DNA from: Niebla homalea
Taxonomy: Eukaryota > Ascomycota > Lecanoromycetes > Lecanorales > Ramalinaceae
Assembly (NCBI GenBank): GCA_019925105.1
Contig: JAHGAU010000019.1
Span: 868,001 to 932,000, forward strand
Direction: 5' to 3'
Length of the DNA stretch: 64,000 bases
In this document: in pieces, positions 49,327-60,936 of the stretch
Position numbering within the stretch: the first letter of the stretch is position 1
Layout: every line of letters begins with the position of its first letter
Translations under genes and position numbers: made by a program
Notes under the pieces: generated by a model
What the model was told of the DNA's origin: nothing
Database searches by the model: none
The model's input: only the letters and a program-made list of their open reading frames with translations

Positions 49327-51558
49327 CCTGTTTAGACCAGATTTGGATGAGGGAGGGTAGCGATATTCAGCAGAAGATTTACATCCCATGCTTTATCTTC
49401 CTTCTCTTTCGTGTCCCTCATGCAAACAAAAGCACGTTCCCGCAAGCGGTCCGCATCCAGGCAACTGCATTCATGAATCCACGGCCATGGATAGCTTCCA
49501 CCCTTTCCCTTTCAGAAAAGGACAAGGTCAAGCGGGACCGTAGGCTCGTCTGACCCAGCTTCCCGCGGATTGTCATCGGCAAATCCATTCGCCAGAAGTG
49601 GCGGTCCCATTGCTCCTCTCCAGGATCCAGAAGGTTCTGCTGAATTCCCCTTAGCGCATCGCGGCCCTCTTTTTGGGGGGGATGGTGACGGTGGTAGAGG
49701 TGCAAAGGATTTTGGGATTCGGGATTTGGGCAACAAGTACGAAATCAAACGCCAAGTCACTAGTGCTGTAGGGCTGAGTTCTATTTCTCAATGTGCTTTT
49801 TTTGGTAGAACGCGCTTGGGGGTGGCCAAAAGTAAGGCATAGGGAGCCGCGGTGGAATTTTGCCCAGCCTTTCTTTTCCCCGCACCTTGTTTTTTCAAAG
49901 TCTATTTCAAAGTCTATCCACTCTGTGAACTCAATTCTTGCTGAATACTTCTGAAACTTTATATAATTGAATTATTCGGAAACTTATTCTACTTGCTGAG
50001 TGTTTCCGGAATTGTTGAAGAATAAATAAGTATTCAAACTGAGGAGTGGGAAGAGACTTTTGTCACCGGCCCCCCGGAACTATCGCTCCCAGGTTTTTCA
50101 TCGTAAAGAGAAAAATGTATTTAAGAGTAAAGCCGACAAAAGAAGCACAGTTCGAGACGACCTTCAATATGATCCCGTTATCAACCAAGACGAGCGCACG
50201 CACTCAATCGCTTTACCTGCAACACAAGGGTTTGATGGACGAAGGCTTTGGGTGTGCGAACAGGCTACGCGAAATCAATAAGAATTGTGCATAACCATGA
50301 CTTTTATGTTACATTTATTAAATTCGCACTGCGACAACTTGATAATAATAAAAGAGCTTGTTCGTCCAGCCGTGCTGAGAGAAGCATGCAATTAAGCCCG
50401 CTGCTGCAAGCGCGATCCCCGTCATTGAGTCGACTTAATCCTTTAAATCACTACGATGACGATCTCCTCTCCTGTCCTTTTCTTCACCAACTCCATGAGT
50501 CTATAGGATGTCCAGCTCAGCTGCAGGGGCCTCGAAGGGAAGGATAGCCTGCAGGCAAGAGAGTGGCATGCAGGTGCAGGTCGCGCCACGGGTGGAGGAT
50601 GCGTAAGGAGGAGGGAACAGTTTATACCGTTGGTGGAGCCGTTATGCTTGACAAGGAAAGAGTGTACGACTCGGTTCTACCACGAGAAAATAAACGCGGA
50701 CGAGGACACTGGGGTAACGTGTATTAAGACGCCAGGTCCATAGTGGCCCTTGGCTCGCATAAGTAGATTTTGCTCCCTGCAGTAGTAAGATTCATCGTCC
50801 ATCCTACCACTCAAGCAATGCATCTGTTGGTTCCTTGTTTTCTTAACAGCTCGCCAGGAATAGTAGATTTGAACCCTTGGTCTCTTTTTCTATGAGAGGA
50901 ACCGTGAAACGTGAAAACCTGGTAAGCATCCATTTGCCTGTGATGTGGCTTACGACCATCACAGTATTCGATTTGCAGGGTCAAATGAATTCCCACATTC
51001 TTCCATCATTTCTCTGCCGTCGTTACCGGTGGTCTTAGAGTGCACTTTACGATTGTGCTGCTAGTGCCAATGGTCAATTACCTATAGTATATTAATAAGC
51101 CTCATCATCCACCATCCTCTCTGCTCACATTCGAACAACGAAATCAATCTGACGCAGTGCGTCTCTTGGATTTACCGTGTAATAGGAAGCGATATGCCAC
51201 GGAGATTTCCCATGCCCTCCGAGGGAGAGATCTGAGGAGCGGTGGTCAGCGCTTCGATCCAAGCGGAACGATCTCGGCGCTGTGCTGATGTCGATACCCT
51301 AACGCATTCAATCCTGTCAATTTCACGGCGGGCACATCCTACGCTATCGTTCTAACACGGGGCAGGAAGTGTATCCGAAGCGTTCCCTCCCGGATGTCAG
51401 GGCTAATTCTCACCTGGAGCCAAGACGACGACTCTGAAATCGCTTTGATCCCGGTGTGCTCCTCTGCATAAATGCTTTCATGGAGCAGTCCGTCACTTGT
51501 CGCTTGAGGTTATTATGTCTAAAGGGTCCCTCAGCAGTGATCGCCTCGTCGCATCCCT
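49327..51558. other. Intergenic region, no supported gene
   Basis: Short frames only. 49570-49842 plus (90 codons, begins with TTG) is Gly-rich and not convincing. The stretch holds one copy of a degenerate dispersed repeat (50135-50235, partner at 53865-53975) and the inverted partner (50738-50785) of the repeat at 46703-46745. Confidence 0.45.
50135..50235. repeat. Dispersed degenerate repeat, copy 1
   Basis: GCACAGTTCGAGACGACCTTCAA... and ...CACTCAATCGCTTTACCTGCAACA match ACAGTCCGAGACGACACTCAA... and ...CACTCAATCGCTTTGCCTGCAACA at 53865-53975, with a gap of about 15 bp between the two blocks. It may be a fragment of an old element. Confidence 0.6.
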
Positions 51559-53675
51559 CTATCGTCCGATCGGTCTTTTCGGGGCGGGCTTGGAAAGTCC
51601 TGACGAGTGGACAGAGCGGAGACGAGCGCGTATTCCATCTTCGAGCGGGACCGTCCCGTCACTTTTGCGCTCGGTGGTGTTGAGATCGACGTTCGTCTTT
51701 TCCGCGGCTCGTAAAATGCTGCGCGATGCGCTCGTCCTTTGACGCCCCGTTCGCTTTTGCTTCGAATTCTTGGTGACCTTGGCTGGATCGACCAGGTCGG
51801 GACTTGACTTCGCCATGGACGGTTTCCGTGGTGCAGCCTCTTTTTTCGCAGCCTGGTCGACACCGGATATTTTGGTGGCACGGGGACTTATAGGAGCTCT
51901 AGAGCTGACTCTCCTGGACAGTCGTGGGCCACTCTTTTGCCCCGTACTGGTATCGTCCCCCACGAGCTCCCGACGCTGCCGCTCGATCCAGTCCAGCAGA
52001 ACCTTGTGCCGCTTCATATCCCCTTTCAACTTCGGTATCGAATATAAATTATCAAGCACCCCCCATTTCAGATTCAACACTCTCCTAAACTCCTTCTCCT
52101 CTTCCACATGGAACTCGGCGAATTGTACTTCTTTTTGGGTCCGTCTGATCAGTGCGGCTCGTTCCACGATTGGGGCCAGATCCTCCGTCCGAGCGACTTC
52201 CAACACCTCCACGGCGTACTCCGATTGTCCTTCTGCCCTGTATTGTGCCGTTTTTGCGTCGCCCACCCTTCCGTGGAGCTCTTGCATCTTATCGAATTTG
52301 GTCCGGTACTCTGCGGAATTGGTTTCGAGCTCGATCAAACGGTGCCCCTCGTCGGTCCAATCGTCCCACCCCTTTTTCTTCCACTCTTTCTTTTTCGTCT
52401 CCCACCACTGGGCGTGCGGCTTTACGTCTCGTACAGCCTCGTCGGCCAAGCGTTGCAACTCGTCCAGCCGAGTCCGTCGCAACTCGACCTCCTTCGCGAA
52501 AAAATCGATCCACCTGTCTCGTTCGACCGTCTCTCCCAGTTCCTCTGACTGAGCGGCCTCCAATCTCGTCTTGGCCAGGCTCAGCTTGTGCTCCGCCAGC
52601 TCCTCCTTCTTCCTCGCTTTCGAATGTTTGTTACCCCATTCGAGGTTTATACCGAAAAACTTTCCGAATTCCAGTCCTTCGATCTCCTCGAACGCCGGAT
52701 AAGCCTCCTCCGCCAACGCTTTCCGGCCGGATGTCAGTCGTTCTCGAGTCTTGTTGAGTTTCTCTTCCAAAGCCTCGTATTCCCAAAGCTTGCGGTCTTG
52801 ATATTCCATCCAGTCGTCCAGTGGGCTCTGTTCAGCCACTTCCTCGTCCAGTTCTGGATCGCCGTCCAAGCCGTGCTTGCGCCTCCGTTCACGGACGCTC
52901 TCCAGGAACTCGTGAAACCGATTCCGAGGCGCCTAGTACCGTCGAAGGTGCTGTTGTTGATTGCGAAACGACTTCCACTGATCCAACTGATGGGAATAGA
53001 CCAGTCTTTCATTACAGGAGGCATGGCCCCGTTGCCAATACTCTAGGATATCCTTGTATTGCCCCGGGTTTTCGAAGACGTCAAAGCCGAGCTCGATCGG
53101 GTAGCACGGCCGACCGTTGTCGTTGATCAGAGCTTCGTGAGATACTTTCTCACTCTTCTGTTCTTCTTCCATCTTTTCCTCGGGGTCCAGTGAGGAGGTA
53201 GGGGTGACGAATGAGTCAGATGGGCTGGCCGAGCGGGACCGGTCGACTTGACTGTGTTGGGAGGTACGTCAGCGTAATTGAACCGTTATTGTAGCTAAAG
53301 ACTTGGGACTTACTTGAGTTTATCCATTAGAGCATTCGCGTCCACGGCCGAGGAGTGGGCCAATTCGCCCCTCTGGTTTACTAGTTCTCTTGGTGAGGGT
53401 CAGCACGATCGAAGGGCGCGAAAAGGTAGAGCTGGATAGGGAACGTCCTGACCGAAGCTTCAAGATGCATTGCTCGCGGATATCAGGTGTCAATTGCAGC
53501 CAGCCATCTATTTCGACGTCCACAAAACTACTCGTAAATGGATGTGGTCAGTACAAAGGCAGCTGCTTTATTCGCCCGTGCCGTGGGGATGGGGATATTC
53601 TCACTCGGGGTCTTGGACGTCTGCGACCGTCAAGTTGAGCACTTCTTCGACGGAGTATCTCTTGGTTGATGACAT
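51559..53675 (-). pseudogene. Coiled-coil protein gene with one in-frame TAG, four introns' worth of structure resolved as 4 exons
   Basis: Exons (minus): 53675-53605, 53527-53453, 53388-53314 and 53251-51559. Introns of 77, 64 and 62 bp have GT-AG ends, and all junctions are phase 2, giving 638 codons including the final stop. The protein starts MSSTKRYSVEEVLNLTVADV, then EIDGWLQLTPDIREQCIL, a Ser-rich linker, and a region around GFDVFENPGQYKDILEYWQRG. Next comes a long Glu/Lys/Arg/Trp-rich helical part (LDDWMEYQDRKLWEYEALEE; WWETKKKEWKKKGWDDW) that should form coiled coils, and a basic, Ser/Thr/Lys-rich tail. It resembles a multicopy fungal family of unknown function that I cannot name with certainty. 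Codon 180 is TAG (52933-52935), a single C-to-T change from CAG at a CpA step; otherwise the frame is clean. The allele would yield 179 residues unless the stop is read through or is an error. Confidence 0.75.
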
Positions 53676-54966
53676 GATTGGCGCAAAGGATGAGTGGGTC
53701 AAAGTCAAAGTCAATATCAATATATTTGTTGTACAAGGGTTTTTATGAGCTCCAAGCTGCCGAGGAGCCGAGGAGCCGAGGAGCCGAGGTCCTTGACGAG
53801 GCGGAAGTCTAGCGCGGTCACGTGCTCTTTCTAGCAAGAAGGCGTCAAAGAGTGGTGCCGACAAGAGAAGAACAGTCCGAGACGACACTCAATGCGATCC
53901 TGTCGTGAACCAAACCCTCAAAGCCGTGCGATGAGCGTACCCACTCAATCGCTTTGCCTGCAACATAGGCCTTGATCACTTCGACACTTGATAAAGAACC
54001 TATGAGTCGAGCCGTGCTTAAAGAGCACGTACTCGGTTCCCGGCCAGCGACAGAGGGTATCAACACTTCAATCACAACACTCGAAGAGAGCCTGTTCGTC
54101 AGCCGCACTGCCGGTCAAGTCAATACCATGTCCCGCGACCATCGTTCTATCTCCAACCTTCATTATTATTCTTCAACTTCGCGTCTGGCATGATGCGATA
54201 CCATCGCAGACTCCTGAGTCTCCCACCACTCTCCAGGTATAGTCCTCCCCGCTACCTTATACGCCCTAACTCCTCCATGACTATTGTGATGAATTTTCTA
54301 ATGAGAAATTATCGCGGCTTCTGAGACTCTTTAATGGGTAGCTGATTAGCAATTACAAATACGCAACTTTCTGATCTTTGTTGTCATTCTATCTGGGCAT
54401 TAAAACATTTCAACGCGCTCATCGCTGACATCAAACTAGATGCGGATACATCTAGCTAAGCTGGCCGACTGCCATTGTCTATAGCATGACTCTCCACCGT
54501 ATCGGCTCTACTTCAGCTCTTCCTTCGTGCCCAATGTCCTTCGTCCCGCGGAATTCAATCCAGCGCACGATGCAGGAACGATCCAGCATGCATCGGTACT
54601 GCATGATATCCACCCATAAAAAAAGAAGAACACCCGGGTGTTGATGCACCCATGGTGCTAGAAGAGCAGCGTTTCATACTTGTGGAGTGCTTGTGGCCAG
54701 GCGAATGTTCACATGGCTGCATGGCAATTCATATGCTGGTAGCCTCCAGGACCACCGAACAACGCCACCGCAGATTGAGGCTGACGGAGCTGGGACCATC
54801 ATCAGACTCGCTGTATAGGCACTAGAGAGAAATGACCTAATGCTACCGCATTTTCTTTGAGCATTGAACAAGACGTTACACGGCCAGCGACGAGAAGACA
54901 TTTTTACGCGGTGCTGGCTACGGACCTGTTGCAGTGTCAATAAAGACGTTATTTATAAAGTAAAAC
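53676..54966. other. Intergenic region to the AT-rich boundary
   Basis: It contains the promoter side of the coiled-coil gene, with a GTCAAAGTCAAAGTCAA run at 53697-53716, and copy 2 of the dispersed repeat (53865-53975). No supported gene; the frame at 54674-54940 minus (88 codons) has no recognisable feature. Confidence 0.45.
53757..53795. repeat. 9-bp tandem repeat GCCGAGGAG
   Basis: About four units of CCGAGGAGC in a row, in the upstream region of the minus-strand coiled-coil gene. Confidence 0.7.
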
Positions 54967-55355
54967 TGTCAGGGACTCCCACCCTTAGCCGTATTATGGG
55001 CTTCAGGTAGACTTAAACAGTATTTATACCGAGATTAAGTATAATTTACGCTTTATACCGTTGATAAAAACTTTAAACTATAAAGGCTTTATCGTTATCG
55101 ATCTTTAAACTTTAAGATTTTACCGTTTTTAAAGAACCTTTATTCTATATTAACTATAACAGATAATTCTTGGCCACTTTTTTTATATAACCTTACCGTT
55201 ATCGTTATTACCGTCGTTACCGCTTAAACCCAACGCTTTCAAATTATAACCGGCCGAGTTTATCAGGGTTCAGGGGTGTTTATAGCTTAGGAGTAGGCTC
55301 TACCCCGTAACCCCGGGCTAAGCCCGGGGTTAATCCGGCAACCAGGAGTATTACA
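54967..55355. mobile_element. Possible solo LTR at the island boundary
   Basis: Begins TGTCAGGGACTCCC and ends GGAGTATTACA, i.e. TG...CA with short related ends, about 389 bp. It contains a palindrome at 55309-55331 (AACCCCGGGCT-A-AGCCCGGGGTT). No target duplication is seen (AAAAC against GACTA), so it may be truncated or misjudged. Confidence 0.3.
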
Positions 55356-56072
55356 GACTAGGTATATTATGGCCTTCGGCCCCTTCACTCCTATAGCTCT
55401 TTTAGTAAAGTAAAGGAACTTATTAATTCGATTGTATACGTAATACGTAAAGGAACGTTAATAGGAGACGCGGTTAATTTCTTTAAAACCTTAAATTAAA
55501 AAATTATTAGGGATAATAATTATCGTATATAAAAAAGAAAAAATCGCATATAAAGGAACGTATTAATTCAAAATATTATAAATAAAAATATATAAATAAA
55601 AAAATAATTACACTTAGAAGAATAAGGAGATATTATATTTAACAGAACTTATTAATCTATTAAACGGATATATTATATATAAATAAACGTAATACTTATT
55701 CCGTTTTTTTGTAATATATTTTTATTTTATAAGAATATATTTTTATTAAAGAATCCTAATGAAATATCCGGATAAAAATAACGGTAAAATCTTGCTTATC
55801 GTAATAATAATATAAATATGGAATCTGGAAAGGGGGAGAGTACGGAAGATACCATATATGCGATTAAGTATATAAAGGGATAAAAATACTAAAAGGGTTA
55901 ATTAAGGGTAAAATCATTTTATATATACTTTTAAAAGGGAGGGTAAAACGGAATATTATAATAAGTAACCTATACCTTATTTACTTATATAGTGGCTTCG
56001 GCCTATCTTTAATTGCCTTCTATTGGTACTTACCATTTTATTACTTTTGCTCTTTTATTGCCTTCTCCTTTT
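55356..56072. other. AT-rich RIP-like DNA, unassigned
   Basis: Low GC, stops in all frames, no recognised domain. Confidence 0.5.
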
Positions 56073-56585
56073 TACTCCGGGAAGCGGGACGGGATGGGAC
56101 GGTTTTTTGATTCACTTATCCCATCCCGCGTGGGACGGGATAAGGCTATATCCCATCTTATCCCATCCTTATCCCGGCGGGATAAGATCGGGATATATTA
56201 AGATCCCGTTAAAACGCGGGGTAAAAAAGGGGTATAGTTAAAATAGTAAATCAAGGGGTAAAAAAGGGGTAATTATTAGAAATATTAATATAAATATTTT
56301 TTAATGGTTTATTAATAACCGGAAAAACTATAATCCGGTTATTAATAAATTATTAAAAAAATATTTATAATAATCTTTATAATAATTTACCCCTTATTTT
56401 ACTATTTTAGTTAAATTTTCCCTTATTTTATCCGTTACCGGGATTTTAATATATCCCGATCCCGTCCTATTTTATCCCGTATTAATACGGGATAGGATTC
56501 TATTTACTTTATCCCGTCCTATCCCTATCCCGTCCCTATCCCGTCCCTATCCCATGGGATATATCCCGTCCCGCTTCCCGGAGTA
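56073..56585. mobile_element. hAT MITE, 513 bp (copy 1)
   Basis: The ends TACTCCGGGAAGCGGGACGG and their inverse are the same as those of the large hAT at 28066, with a perfect 8-bp duplication CTCCTTTT (56065-56072 and 56586-56593). Long internal inverted arms (GGGATAAG..., ATTATTAATAAAT region) can fold the whole unit. It has no coding capacity and is presumably mobilised by a hAT transposase of that family. Confidence 0.95.
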
Positions 56586-56593
56586 CTCCTTTT

Positions 56594-57048
56594 TCTAAAT
56601 CCTTTAATAAGTTATTTTTATAACGTTATTTTAAATTTTTGATTATCCGTAAATCAAACATTTAGTTTACTTATTATAATATTAATGTTTTTATTAAGAT
56701 TTTATAGCGATAATCAAGAAACGTTATAATCGTTTGATAGTATTATTATAAACGAAAGTAAAATACTAATTTAATTTAATTACTTTATTTTTTATATAAT
56801 GTTTTAACGTTAGAATAATACTATTCACTTTATTTAATTATAATATTATAGTTTTAATATACCTTAATGAGTTTTAAATACTAATAAACAAAATTGGATA
56901 AATATTTTACTTTATTATAAGTTTATTTAATTAATTAATATCTTTAATTAAAGCGTTTATTATTAATTATATAACCATTAACTTAATGATAGTTTATATC
57001 GTCTTAAGCATAATATGATTACCCTTAAGATCGATATCGCTTAAAAGG
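56594..57048. other. AT-rich RIP-like DNA, unassigned
   Basis: No open frame or recognised motif. Confidence 0.5.
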
Positions 57049-57195
57049 TACTCCCCCAACCGGGACGGTATGGGACGGGATTTAATTATGTTCTTTCTAT
57101 ACCGGCTGGTACGGTATAAGGGTATATCCCGTTCCCGTACCGTCCCTATCCCGCCGGTATAAGGCCGGGAAATGCCAAGATACCGGTGGCGGATT
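57049..57195. mobile_element. Terminal remnant of a related hAT/MITE subfamily
   Basis: TACTCCCCCAACCGGGACGG followed by GGGACGG, CCGTCCC and GGTATAAGG words resembles the TACTCCGGGAAGCGGGACGG ends, but the sequence has diverged, and only one end is present. Confidence 0.5.
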
Positions 57196-57239
57196 AAATA
57201 AAGGGTTCAAAGGGTAAACAGGAACTGAAAGAGTGAAAA

Positions 57240-57385
57240 GGGGCTAAAAGGGTGAAAAGGGGTGCAGGTAAGGGTGCAGGTAGTGGTGCAGGTGAGGGTG
57301 GTAATAAGGTGTAGGTAAGGGTAATGTGGGTGGTGAGGGTAGTAAGGGTGGTGAGGGTGGTGAGGGTGGTGAGGGTGGTGAGAAT
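57240..57385. repeat. G-rich minisatellite (GGTGGTGAG and GGTGCAGGT units)
   Basis: Begins with variable GGTGCAGGTAAGG units and ends in four to five exact GGTGGTGAG units. The composition mirrors the C-rich tract at 42135-42360. Confidence 0.8.
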
Positions 57386-59680
57386 TATTAAGTAATATAA
57401 TTATAAAACGTAAATTAACTTATTGTTAGAGCCATGAACCCTTTGCGGTTCACCAGCTCCTGCGCTCCCCTACAATACCTTCCACAAAAACTCCTATATA
57501 CCCTTTGTGAATACCTTTATTAATATACCTTTTATAATACGGTCGTTATTAAGTTATTCGGTATTATAAACGCGATATACGGTTACGTTATTATAAGTAT
57601 TATAATTTTTATATATATATTCAACTTAAGCTCTCGCCTTCTCTTTTTTTTCTTTATTTTAATATTCTTAATTTCAATATTATTATTTAATTAATCCTTT
57701 ATTTAATTATAATTCTCGTATTTTAATATTATATTAAAGTTAATTATATATCTACCCTTATAGGAATAGTAAGGTTAAGTAAAGTGATAATATTTACTTA
57801 AAGTAAAGGTTTAATAACGATAAATAGCGAAAACGGATATAGGAGGGTCGTAATAACTCGCTATAAAAGAATTAGTAAGTTTTATATTAAATTTTAAAAG
57901 GATTAAGTTATTTTTATATAACCGATAGGGAAGAATAAATTAAACCTTATACCTGGCCGGTACGGAAAGACGAATAAATTTATATTTAATTAAAATAGAA
58001 ATCTTAAGAATAAATTTATACTTAATTAAAACGGATAACCCGGGTAAAAATATTTATAAAACGTTAAACTTAAAAGCTATTAACGGGTTGAAAAAAATCT
58101 CGATAGGATATAAAGCTTAAAAATTATATACAATTATTTAAAAATAGGTTTAAAAACAATCTTAAAACCTTATTTCCTTTTCTTTTTATTATTATAATTT
58201 CATTTTTTGATTATAATATTCTTCTTTATTACCGGAAAAAAAAAAAAATTAAGGTTAATTTTATATTATTAGTTATAAGGTTTATAATTAAACAACTTAT
58301 TAACCGGACTTTTGATTTACTTATTAAGAAGAATTAAACGTAAATTAAGTTTTTTATTATTAATTTAGAATTATTGTTAATTAATAACCGGATTACCATT
58401 TTATAACTTATTAATATGAAGAGTTAAATAATTAATATTCATATAGAAAAAAAATTAATAAAAAAGGTTTTTACGATAATTCATAAACTTTAACTTTGAC
58501 GAAATTAAACTTACAAACTTTAAAATAAGGATAATAAAATAAATTAATAATTCCGTAAAAAAGAAAGAATGTTAAAAATTAAAAAAGATATTACTTAAAT
58601 AGAATAAACTAAAGTAAAAGTAAAACTTAATTAATTATAATTAAATTTATAAAATTAACCTATTTTTTATTTCGTTTTTAATTTTAATTATTAAATTTTT
58701 ATTATTATTAAAGGAGCTTTCAATATAATTCAATTAAAGATGCTTATTATTTTAAGCCCGTGATTTAAAAGCTTTTTTTTTTTTTACTTTCTAATAAAAA
58801 CCTTATAAATTATTCTAATTAATCGTTTTAAATTCAGAGTAAACTCCCCAATAATACTTTTTTATTCCCTGGTAAATGGCATTGAATAATATATAGTATC
58901 GTTTATCTTGTTTTTAAAGACGACGATAAAAAATTTCATAAAGATAAAAATTTTTATATTATTCCTTTAAAATATATAGAAATCGAAATTAAATTAAATG
59001 ATTTTAATTAAAAAATAACCTTTTTGATAAGTATTTTTCTTTTTATTTTCTTAAATAATTTATATAAAAATAAAAATGAAATTTTTACCCTTAAAATTAA
59101 GTATAATTTTTTTTAATATAATTTACGGATACCTTTTAAGACTTCTATATCAAATAACGTTATTTAATTATTTATTTAAGTATAATAAAGTTTTCCCCGG
59201 AATTATATATAATTTAAAAACTTACTTAAAAAACTATTATATAATTAAAGTGTATCTTTTATATTAACGGAAAATATACGGATAATATTATTAAACTTTA
59301 AGACCGGTTTATTCGGATAAATAATACTTAATATAATAATTTTTAAATTTAAAAGGATAAAAAAGCTTAAATAATAGAGAAATCGTAATTATTTATTCTT
59401 AAAAAAATTTTAAAGGCTTTAATTATAAATATTTTTTATCGTTTATTAATAAGTTCGGGTATAATTTAAGTTTTATATCAAATAATTTAAGAACCTTTTA
59501 AGTAGTATTATTATAATAATTTTTATAGGAAATTAAAATATTTAAGGTTAACATAAAAACCTTAAGAATTAATAATTAAAATTAATAAACTTGAACGTTT
59601 ACGTTTAAGAAAAAAAAACCGGCAAATTTATTTATTAATAAAATTATAATTTTTTTTGTAGAAATAAATTTAATCGTTTA
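57386..59680. other. AT-rich RIP-like DNA, unassigned
   Basis: A short island of preserved GC at 57425-57510 (AGCCATGAACCCTTTGCGG...) lies inside otherwise AT-rich sequence. The only long frame, 59076-59267 plus (63 codons), is hydrophobic through AT bias and carries no domain. Confidence 0.5.
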
Positions 59681-59863
59681 TGTTATGCACCTATTGGTAA
59701 TAAGTAAATGCACTGTAAAAGTGAGTGGTAAGTATATGAATGATAATCTATGTAAGTGCTATGTAGGAGTAAATATAATAATACGCCAAGCACCGGGCAT
59801 CCGCTATACCCCTTTAGGCCTTAATGCCCGTAAAGGTCTTGGTAATAGCCTTTATATATAATA
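59681..59863. repeat. Left LTR of the short element
   Basis: 183 bp; the outer end TGTTATGCACC is intact, the inner end is mutated (TTTATATATAATA). Confidence 0.95.
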
Positions 59864-60381
59864 AATATATTAAAAAAGGAAAAATATTACGTTTACGTAA
59901 CGACGGCGAGGTTAATAACCTTATAAATAAAAGCGGTTCCGGGGCTAAAGAATAAGTATATTTAACGCCGAAGAAGTTAAAGAAGTAGAAACAATACGTA
60001 GTGGCGGCGCATTGAAAGGGTATAATAATAGCAAAGTCGAAAAACCGAAAAACCGCAAGCCGGGTAGTTATCGCGATCTCACCAGGGAAATAATCGTAGA
60101 TTTAAGTGTTTTATAAGTAAGTTAAATTGCTTAAATCCGTAATGTCCGTGGTTTAGCCGGGTAAGTATCCTGAGCTCTTAGTGGCCGTAATCCGAGCACT
60201 GCGTTTTAATATTTAGTGCGGCTTATTCGAGCCGGTGGTATAAGCAAGTCGGCTTATGGTAAAAGCGGACCACGTCTGTTATAGCTTATTCCCATAGCGT
60301 AACTTTGCAAGTGGTATATATTACTTAATCCGGTAGATTTACCGTGGGTATATGCTTAAAGCCTGCTTTTATTATAATAAG

Positions 60382-60895
60382 TACTCCGGGAAGCGGGACG
60401 GGATGGGACGGTTTTTTGATTCACTTATCCCATCCCGCGTGGGACGGGATAAGGCTATATCCCATCTTATCCTATTTTTATCCCGGCGGGATGGGATCGG
60501 GATATATTAAGATCCCGTTAAGACGCGGGGCAAGAAAGGGGTATAGCTAAAACAGTAAATTAAGGGGTAAAAAAAGGGTAATTATTATAAAGATTATAAT
60601 AAATATTTTTTTAATGGTTTATCGATAACAGGATTATGGTTTTTCCGGTTATCGATAAACCATTAAAAAAATATTTATAATAATTTTTATAATAATTTAC
60701 CCTTTAATTCACTATTTTGGCCAGGTTTTCCCTTATCTTATCCGCCACTGGGATCTTAATATATCCCGATCTTATCCCGTTTTATCTCGCATTAATACGG
60801 GATAGGATTCTATTCACTTTATCCCGTCCTATCCCTATCCCGTCCTTATCCCGTCCCTATCCCATGGGATATATCCCGTCCCGCTTCCCGGAGTA
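60382..60895. mobile_element. hAT MITE, 514 bp (copy 2), inside the short LTR element
   Basis: Same ends as copy 1, with the 8-bp duplication ATAATAAG (60374-60381 and 60896-60903). It is close to copy 1 over its length; the differences are mainly transitions. It inserted after the LTR element. Confidence 0.95.
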
Positions 60896-60936
60896 ATAAT
60901 AAGAGGTGAGAGTGGTAAAAGAGGTATGTTATATGG

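Noticed and set aside
51770..52757. Long plus-strand frames (260 and 201 codons)
   Set aside because: They are shadows of the minus-strand coiled-coil gene, whose exon structure and composition are coherent.
57240..57385. Telomere-like or CRISPR-like array
   Set aside because: The units are contiguous 9-bp minisatellite repeats without unique spacers and do not match TTAGGG.
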